Assembly (NCBI GenBank): GCA_022340755.1 | Contig: JAJDNI010000162.1 | Location: 1-37,745, forward strand | Direction of reading: 5' to 3' | DNA from: Gemmatimonadota bacterium | Lineage (GTDB): Bacteria; Gemmatimonadota; Gemmatimonadetes; Longimicrobiales; Gaopeijiaceae | DNA: 37,745 bases | In this document: positions 32,856 through 37,745 of the stretch, piece after piece | Numbering within the stretch: the first letter of the stretch is position 1 | Layout of the letters: every line of letters starts with the position of its first letter | Program-made: the position numbers and the translations under genes | Notes under the pieces: generated by a model | What the model saw: only the letters and a program-made list of their open reading frames with translations | Database searches by the model: none | What the model was told of the DNA's origin: nothing

Positions 32856-33947
32856 TCAACGCGGGGTCTCCGACCCGAGAAGCTCCTCCAGGACCGTCCG
32901 CGCCACGGAATACGGGGTCTCCGCGCCCCGCTGGATGTCGTCGAGCCCCCGCTCCAGGCGCCCCCCGGAATCGGCGCTGCGTCGGGCGAGCAGTCGAAGC
33001 TCACGGTCCACGACGTTCTGCACACGGATCCGGGCACGCGCCCTCCGTCGGACCTCCATCTCCCCGCTCTCCAGCAGCCACGCGCGGTGTCGATCGGCGG
33101 CGTCGAGGACTTCTTCGAGCCCCTCGCCGCTCTGCGCCACGGTCTTCAGGACGGGGATATCCCAGCCCGCCTTGGCATCGTTCAGCTGCCTCGTTCCCTC
33201 GGGATCCGCCGGAGCCGATGGCGGCGCGTCGCGCCGCTTCAGGCGCCTCAGGTCGACCCCGTGGTGCGCGGGCACGTCCCTGAGGGCGCTTCCGCTCCGA
33301 AGATGGATCGCTTGCCGGATCTCCCTGACCAGGCGCTCCGCGCCGGGTCGGTCGGCCTTGTTCACCACGAAGACGTCCGCGATCTCCATGAGGCCCGCCT
33401 TCATGGCCTGGATGGCGTCCCCCGACTCCGGCACCAGGACGACGACGACGGTGTCCGCCGCGGCCGTGATCTCGAGCTCGGTCTGACCCACGCCTACGGA
33501 CTCGACCAGGACCCGGGCGAAGCCGAAGGCGTCCATGAGGTCCATGACCTCCTTGGTGGTCGTGGCGAGCCCTCCCAGGGAGCCGCGCGTCGCCATGGAG
33601 CGGATGAAGATCCCCGCGTCCGTCGCCAGATCGTTCATGCGGATGCGATCGCCGAGTAGCGCTCCGCCGGAGAACGGAGAGGTGGGGTCCACCGCCACGA
33701 TGCCCACGTCCTCTCCCCTTCCCCGATAGGCAGTCGCCAGAGTCGCTACGATGCTCGACTTTCCCGCGCCCGGGGGTCCGGTGAATCCTACGCGCGCGGT
33801 GCTCGGCCCGGCCTTGAGCACTTCGTGGAGGAAGTCCTGGAACCCGGCCCGTTCGTCTTCGACCAAGGAGATCGCTCGGGCGAGCGCCGTGGTCTTCCCG
33901 GCGCGAAAGCGTTCCAGGAGATCTTGAAGTGTCTCGTTCAGCGCCAT
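32856..33947 (-). CDS. meaB: MeaB/ArgK-type G-protein chaperone of B12 mutases
   Basis: A 363-residue GTPase that loads, gates and protects adenosylcobalamin-dependent acyl-CoA mutases. The P-loop is GPPGAGKSS with Lys63; the switch and base-recognition parts include VAVDPTSPFSGGALLGDRIRM, VESVGVGQTE and VNKADRPG. A C-terminal helical dimerisation arm follows. ATG 33947 overlaps the end of the ABC1-kinase gene by ten bases, so it is translated from the mgtE-kinase transcript, then comes a 114-base gap before the mutase. Its presence as a separate protein, not fused as in IcmF, matches the split mutase. Confidence 0.94.
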   Translation of the reverse strand: MALNETLQDLLERFRAGKTTALARAISLVEDERAGFQDFLHEVLKAGPSTARVGFTGPPGAGKSSIVATLATAYRGRGEDVGIVAVDPTSPFSGGALLGDRIRMNDLATDAGIFIRSMATRGSLGGLATTTKEVMDLMDAFGFARVLVESVGVGQTELEITAAADTVVVVLVPESGDAIQAMKAGLMEIADVFVVNKADRPGAERLVREIRQAIHLRSGSALRDVPAHHGVDLRRLKRRDAPPSAPADPEGTRQLNDAKAGWDIPVLKTVAQSGEGLEEVLDAADRHRAWLLESGEMEVRRRARARIRVQNVVDRELRLLARRSADSGGRLERGLDDIQRGAETPYSVARTVLEELLGSETPR

Positions 33948-35599
33948 TCGTTGCGTCGGATCCCGCGCGCGTGACGCAGCGGGTTTTCGAGGAGATGGGT
34001 CGGCAGGAAGAGGATCACCACGAACATCATGAGGGAGGTGAGGAGGCCGCCCACAAGCATCCACCACGAACGGAGGGGGATGAACAGTATGGCGGTGATG
34101 ACCGCCGTGGCGGTGGCGAAGATGCTGAGCAGCAGCCTGCGCGCCTGCAGATGGATGACGCGCTCGTGCATCTGCAGGTCCCGAGGATGGACGCGCACGC
34201 GGAGCTCCTCCCGCTCGGCCCGGCCCACGATGTCACGCACCGAGCGGACCGCCGTCTGCGCCTCCTCGATGAAGCTCCGCGCCATCTGAGTCGGCTGGTG
34301 TCCGGTGGACCTGAGGAGGTCAGCCTGGTTGTGCCGAACAACGCCGCGGATGAACGAGAGGCCGTCGAAGCTCTGATCGTAGTGGAAGGCGAGGCCCTCG
34401 ATGAGCGCCGCGGTCCGGAAGAAATACACCAGCTCCTGCGGGAGTATCAGCGGCCAGGTGTAGAACGTGTCCAGCACCTGACCGATGAGCTCCTCGATGA
34501 TGCGCTGTCGATTCGTGGTCTTCGCCTTGTCCACGATGCGCAGGATCTCGGTGGCCGCCTCTCGGATCTCCCCCCGAGACACCTCGGGGCTGATCATCCC
34601 CAGGTGGTACATCTCGTTGATGACACCGTCGATGTCCTCGCGGCCGACCGCCAACGCGATGTTGAGGATCGACTCCCGCGTCCACTTCGGGACCTCCAGG
34701 ACGGCTCCCCAATCCAGCACAACCAGGGTCCCGTCCTCCTGAACCAGCAGGTTGCCCGGATGGGGGTCGGCGTGCATGAAGCCATCCACCATCATCATGC
34801 GCATGTAAAGGGCGGTGAGGGTCTCCATCACCTGCCTGAACGACAGCCGCCCGCTTTCGAATGCCTCGTGGAGGCGGTCGATCTTGGTACCGGGGCAGTG
34901 CTCCATCACGAGGATCCTGCGGCGCGTGAAGCGCGGCAGCACCGTCGGTGCGCGCACCTTGCGCTCGGAGCGGAAGAAGCGCTGGAACCGCTTGATATTG
35001 TCCGCCTCCTGGCGGAAGTCCATCTCGGCTTTGACGCGGACGCTGAACTCCCGAACGACGTTGGTGACCGCCCGCACGTGGTGGTTCGGGAAGAGAATGT
35101 TCAGCCAGAACAGGATCCGGTACGAGATGTCCAGGTCCAGCGCGATGGCGGCCTCCACCCCCGGGCGCAGCACCTTGATCACCACGTCCCGCCCGCCGAC
35201 CCGTGCCCGGTGGACCTGGCCGAGGCTCGCCGCGGCCACGGGTTCGTTCTGGAAGTCCTGGAACAGCTCATCGGCGGACGCACCCAGCTCCTCCTTGATG
35301 ACACGCACGATGTCCTCGGGTCGATCCGCCGGCACCTGATCCTGGAGCTTGCTGATCTCCGAGAGATAGGGTTCGGGAAGGATATCCGCCCGGGAGCTGA
35401 AGAGCTGCGCGAGCTTCACGAAGGTGGGGCCCAGGCGGGCGAGCCGAGTGGTGAGCTTCTGCGCCCGGCGCCGATGCGCCTCCTCGGTCCTGACGCGCGA
35501 CGCTCCGAACAGGATCCAGCGTTTCCGATCACGGAGGAAGGCCACCACGAAGGGGCTCAGCCCCAACACTACCGAGAGACCGCGGAATATGCGCTTCAC
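33938..35599 (-). CDS. ABC1/UbiB-family atypical kinase
   Basis: A 553-residue membrane-associated protein of the ABC1/ADCK/UbiB family, which supports quinone or lipid metabolism and has ATPase activity. The KxGQ-type motif reads KLAQ (62-65), the alanine-rich loop VAAASLGQVH (121-130), the ATP lysine is Lys142 in VIKVLRPG, the catalytic loop HADPHPGN (276-283), and the metal Asp296 is in DWG rather than DFG. Two C-terminal transmembrane helices (about 490-535) anchor it, as in UbiB. The GTG start lies one base after the mgtE stop, suggesting co-translation. No ubiquinone or menaquinone genes are in the window. Confidence 0.93.
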   Translation of the reverse strand: MKRIFRGLSVVLGLSPFVVAFLRDRKRWILFGASRVRTEEAHRRRAQKLTTRLARLGPTFVKLAQLFSSRADILPEPYLSEISKLQDQVPADRPEDIVRVIKEELGASADELFQDFQNEPVAAASLGQVHRARVGGRDVVIKVLRPGVEAAIALDLDISYRILFWLNILFPNHHVRAVTNVVREFSVRVKAEMDFRQEADNIKRFQRFFRSERKVRAPTVLPRFTRRRILVMEHCPGTKIDRLHEAFESGRLSFRQVMETLTALYMRMMMVDGFMHADPHPGNLLVQEDGTLVVLDWGAVLEVPKWTRESILNIALAVGREDIDGVINEMYHLGMISPEVSRGEIREAATEILRIVDKAKTTNRQRIIEELIGQVLDTFYTWPLILPQELVYFFRTAALIEGLAFHYDQSFDGLSFIRGVVRHNQADLLRSTGHQPTQMARSFIEEAQTAVRSVRDIVGRAEREELRVRVHPRDLQMHERVIHLQARRLLLSIFATATAVITAILFIPLRSWWMLVGGLLTSLMMFVVILFLPTHLLENPLRHARGIRRNEWR

Positions 35600-35600
35600 G

Positions 35601-36962
35601 CTACGTCAGGATGGAGGTGGCAAGCCCAAGGAGGAGGAGGAAGCCGCACAGATCCGTGCACGCCGTCACGAAGACCGACGACGCCACCGCCGGGTCGAAG
35701 CCCAGGCGGTCCAGCACCGCCGGCACGAATGAGCCCACGAAGCTGGCGATGATCTGGTTGCCCGACATGGCCAGGAACACCACGAGGCCGAGCCTCGGGT
35801 CCGCCCCGTCCACGAGGAAGGCCACCACCGAAACGAGGGTCCCCAGCACGAGACCCTGCACGAGCCCCACCATGAGCTCCCTGCCCACCACGAGGCCGTG
35901 CTTGCGCCCGGTGCCCCGCGCCAGGGCGATGCCTCGCACCGTGACGGCCAGGGCCTGGGTGCCGGCGTTGCCTCCCATGCCCGCCACAATGCCCATCACG
36001 GACGCGAGAATGACCTTGCTCACGATGGTGCCGCGGAAGAAGTACACCACCGAGGCATTGAGGGTGGCGGTGAGGAGATTGATGAAGAGCCACGGGAGCC
36101 GGGCGCGCACGGACTCGTACCACGTATAGCGCACCGCCTCCTCGTCACCGCCCACGCCGGCCAGACGGAAGATGTCCTCGGTCTGCTCCGCCTCGATCAC
36201 GTCGATGACGTCGTCGAAGGTGATCCGTCCCAGCAGCACCCCCGTCTCGTTCACCACGGGGATGGACGCGAGGTTGTACCGGGAGATCAGGCGGCCCACC
36301 TCCTCCTGGTCCATCTCCGGCAGTACGGTAGCGGTCGGAGGCTCCACCAGGGACTCCACCACGTCCTCGGGGTCGGCGGTGACCAGATCGTCCAAGCGGA
36401 CCGTGCCCAGCAGGTGGTGCTGCGCGTCGACGACGAAGACCGAGTAGAAGTCTTCCACCTCCCGGCCGAGGATGCGCACCCGATCCAAGGCCTCCGCCGC
36501 GGTGAGGCTCACCTGCACCGAGACCAACTCGGTGGTCATCAGTCCACCGGCGGTCTCCTCGTCGTAGAGGAGCAGCTCGCGGATGTCCCCGGCTTCCTCT
36601 ACGGGCAGCGCTTCCAGGAGACGGCGGCGCTCGTCGGGCTCGAGCTCCGCCACCAGGTCCACGGCGTCATCGTCGGCCAGCTCCTGGATGAGCTCGGCGC
36701 CCTTGGACGGATCCAGGGATGCCAGCAGGTCCGCGCGCTCGTCGCCCTCCTCCATTTCGGCGAGCGTTTCGGAGGCCAGCTCAGCCGGCAGCGCCGACAG
36801 GACGAGCACCTGATGCTCGTCCTCCAGGGACTCCACCAGGTCGGCCAGGTCGGACGGGTGCATCTCCGCCACGGCCTCGTGCAGCGCCTGCACGTCCCCG
36901 GCAGCCGCGAGCTGCGCCAGGCGCTCGTGGACCTCGTCGATCTCTTGCTCGGGGGTGCTCAT
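35601..36962 (-). CDS. mgtE: Magnesium transporter MgtE
   Basis: A 453-residue Mg2+ channel of the inner membrane. The acidic helical N domain (about 1-130) and a CBS pair (about 135-255, with YDEETAGGLMTTELVSV and RYNLASIPVVNETG) form the cytosolic Mg sensor. The membrane part (from about 285) carries GMGGNAGTQALAVTVRG and the pore segment FDPAVASSVFVTACTDLCGF, where the conserved Asp selects Mg2+. Gating is by intracellular Mg2+ binding between N and CBS domains in this family. The 137 bases upstream (36963-37099) show no recognisable Mg riboswitch. Confidence 0.97.
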   Translation of the reverse strand: MSTPEQEIDEVHERLAQLAAAGDVQALHEAVAEMHPSDLADLVESLEDEHQVLVLSALPAELASETLAEMEEGDERADLLASLDPSKGAELIQELADDDAVDLVAELEPDERRRLLEALPVEEAGDIRELLLYDEETAGGLMTTELVSVQVSLTAAEALDRVRILGREVEDFYSVFVVDAQHHLLGTVRLDDLVTADPEDVVESLVEPPTATVLPEMDQEEVGRLISRYNLASIPVVNETGVLLGRITFDDVIDVIEAEQTEDIFRLAGVGGDEEAVRYTWYESVRARLPWLFINLLTATLNASVVYFFRGTIVSKVILASVMGIVAGMGGNAGTQALAVTVRGIALARGTGRKHGLVVGRELMVGLVQGLVLGTLVSVVAFLVDGADPRLGLVVFLAMSGNQIIASFVGSFVPAVLDRLGFDPAVASSVFVTACTDLCGFLLLLGLATSILT

Positions 36963-37099
36963 GGGGCGTCGGCGATCGGGGTCAGCGGAGGCACGCTCCT
37001 GGGAGACGGAACGGAGTGGCGCGGTCGAACGGAGACACCTGGGAAGATCCTCAGGGCGCGGGCGAGGGGCAAGGCGCGGAGAGCCGGCGGACTTCCCTC

Positions 37100-37555
37100 T
37101 CAGACCAGATCCGATTCCTCCAGCACCACCCGCACCAGCGCCTCCTGCCGGACGAACATGGGGCTCGTCACCCGTTCGGGTCCATCGGGATGATCGTACC
37201 CGAGGACGTGTAGCGTGCCATGCACGGTCAGCCGCACCAGCTCCTCGGCCAAGGCCACGCCGTATTCCCCCGCCTGTCTGGCGGCCTGGTCTGCTCCGAG
37301 GTAGACGTCGCCCACGGGTACGGCGGCGTCCCCCATGGCGAACGCGATGACGTCGGTGGGGCCGTCGCGGTCGAGATACGTGCGGTTGAGCTCGGCGATG
37401 GCCTCATCGTCGAGGAGGGTGACCGAGACCTCCCCCGCCCCTCGTCCCTCCGCCCGCCACGTGCGCCGGACGGCGGCTTCGAGCAGGGAGGCGTCCACGA
37501 GAGGCTCGCCGTCACCCACGCTGACCTGCACGTCGAGGTCGCGGACGCCGCTCAC
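37100..37555 (-). CDS. ybeY: Endoribonuclease YbeY
   Basis: A 151-residue zinc-dependent RNase that matures 16S rRNA and takes part in ribosome quality control. The metal motif HGTLHVLGYDH gives His112, His116 and His122; the conserved Arg58 is in LNRTYLDRDGPTDVIAF. The GTG start overlaps the stop of the upstream phosphohydrolase (GTGA), the gene order seen in many bacteria (phoH, pgpH, ybeY). Confidence 0.96.
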   Translation of the reverse strand: MSGVRDLDVQVSVGDGEPLVDASLLEAAVRRTWRAEGRGAGEVSVTLLDDEAIAELNRTYLDRDGPTDVIAFAMGDAAVPVGDVYLGADQAARQAGEYGVALAEELVRLTVHGTLHVLGYDHPDGPERVTSPMFVRQEALVRVVLEESDLV

Positions 37556-37745
37556 GCCTCTGGCTTGCTCGGCTCGGGGGAGGCCTGGGCCTGAGGCACC
37601 TCCCCCGACGGCGCGTCCGTAAGGTGCTTCGTGGCCGGGTAGTCGATACGCCGATGCATGACACCTGAGAGGATCTTGACGAACTGCTCCTCGATCTGAG
37701 CGACCTCCCGGAGCGTGAGAGGGGCCTCGTCCAGCTGCCCGTCGT
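37552..37745 (-). CDS. PgpH/YqfF-type HD phosphohydrolase, C-terminal fragment
   Basis: The last 63 residues of a protein that continues past the right edge. DGQLDEAPLTLREVAQIEEQ followed by FVKILSGVMHRRIDYP is the typical C-terminal end of the 7TM-HD (YqfF/PgpH) cyclic-di-AMP phosphodiesterases, whose closing helix reads DGQLDECDLTL and HxRIxYP. A Pro/Glu/Ala-rich tail of about 25 residues follows. Position directly before ybeY supports the call. The HD catalytic residues are outside the window. Confidence 0.82.
   Translation of the reverse strand, partial: DGQLDEAPLTLREVAQIEEQFVKILSGVMHRRIDYPATKHLTDAPSGEVPQAQASPEPSKPEA

Noticed and set aside
36963-37099. Possible Mg2+ (M-box) riboswitch before mgtE
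   Set aside because: The 137-base gap shows none of the conserved M-box elements that I can recognise and no terminator helix.

Overview
The window is a GC-rich bacterial chromosome segment (roughly two thirds G+C by eye) with dense, short-gapped operons and Shine-Dalgarno sites of the GGAG type. The overall gene style, including a PadR regulator overlapping an ADOP-type permease, a secreted M1 peptidase, split B12 mutase subunits and AtuA-family proteins, resembles Gemmatimonadota or a related soil/marine lineage. That assignment is an inference, not something a marker gene here proves. I see no phage, insertion sequence, CRISPR array or rRNA; the one tRNA is tRNA-Leu(CAA).

Layout. 1-2021 (minus): PadR regulator and the start of an ADOP/MacB-like permease that runs off the left edge, with a palindromic AT-rich operator candidate at 2039-2074. 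2210-2620 (plus): a VOC-fold protein. 4654-2663 and 5550-4672 (minus): an M1 metallopeptidase coupled to a metallo-beta-lactamase-fold hydrolase. 5812-5894 (minus): tRNA-Leu. 6078-8816 (plus): aconitase A with a strong terminator. 10534-8898 (minus): a lipoprotein and an NfeD protein without the protease half. 10692-15942 (plus): a beta-oxidation-type cluster (crotonase, aldehyde dehydrogenase, 3-oxoadipyl-CoA-type thiolase, 3-hydroxyacyl-CoA dehydrogenase, crotonase). 16067-18650 (plus): a lipoprotein, a DUF3311 protein with its sodium:solute symporter, and a chorismate mutase.

From 37745 down to 18727 every gene is on the minus strand. In transcription order they are: the tail of a PgpH-type HD phosphohydrolase, ybeY, mgtE, an ABC1/UbiB kinase, a MeaB-type GTPase, the large subunit of a B12 acyl-CoA mutase, a HAD hydrolase, the small B12-binding subunit, an acyl-CoA carboxyltransferase, a two-piece AtuA, a crotonase, a small membrane protein, RecQ, an acyl-CoA dehydrogenase, RNase G, rplU, rpmA (closed by an excellent terminator), and a lytic transglycosylase.

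How the genes fit together. Two acyl-CoA modules dominate. The plus-strand cluster can carry an enoyl-CoA through hydration, oxidation and thiolysis, ending in acetyl-CoA for the aconitase/TCA arm. The minus-strand module combines a B12 mutase and its GTPase chaperone with a carboxyltransferase, AtuA and a crotonase. The mutase carries Phe and Gln at the two positions that are Tyr89 and Arg207 in methylmalonyl-CoA mutase, which points to an isobutyryl-CoA-type substrate. The module also lacks a visible biotin carboxylase subunit. These two facts make it the most interesting part of the window.
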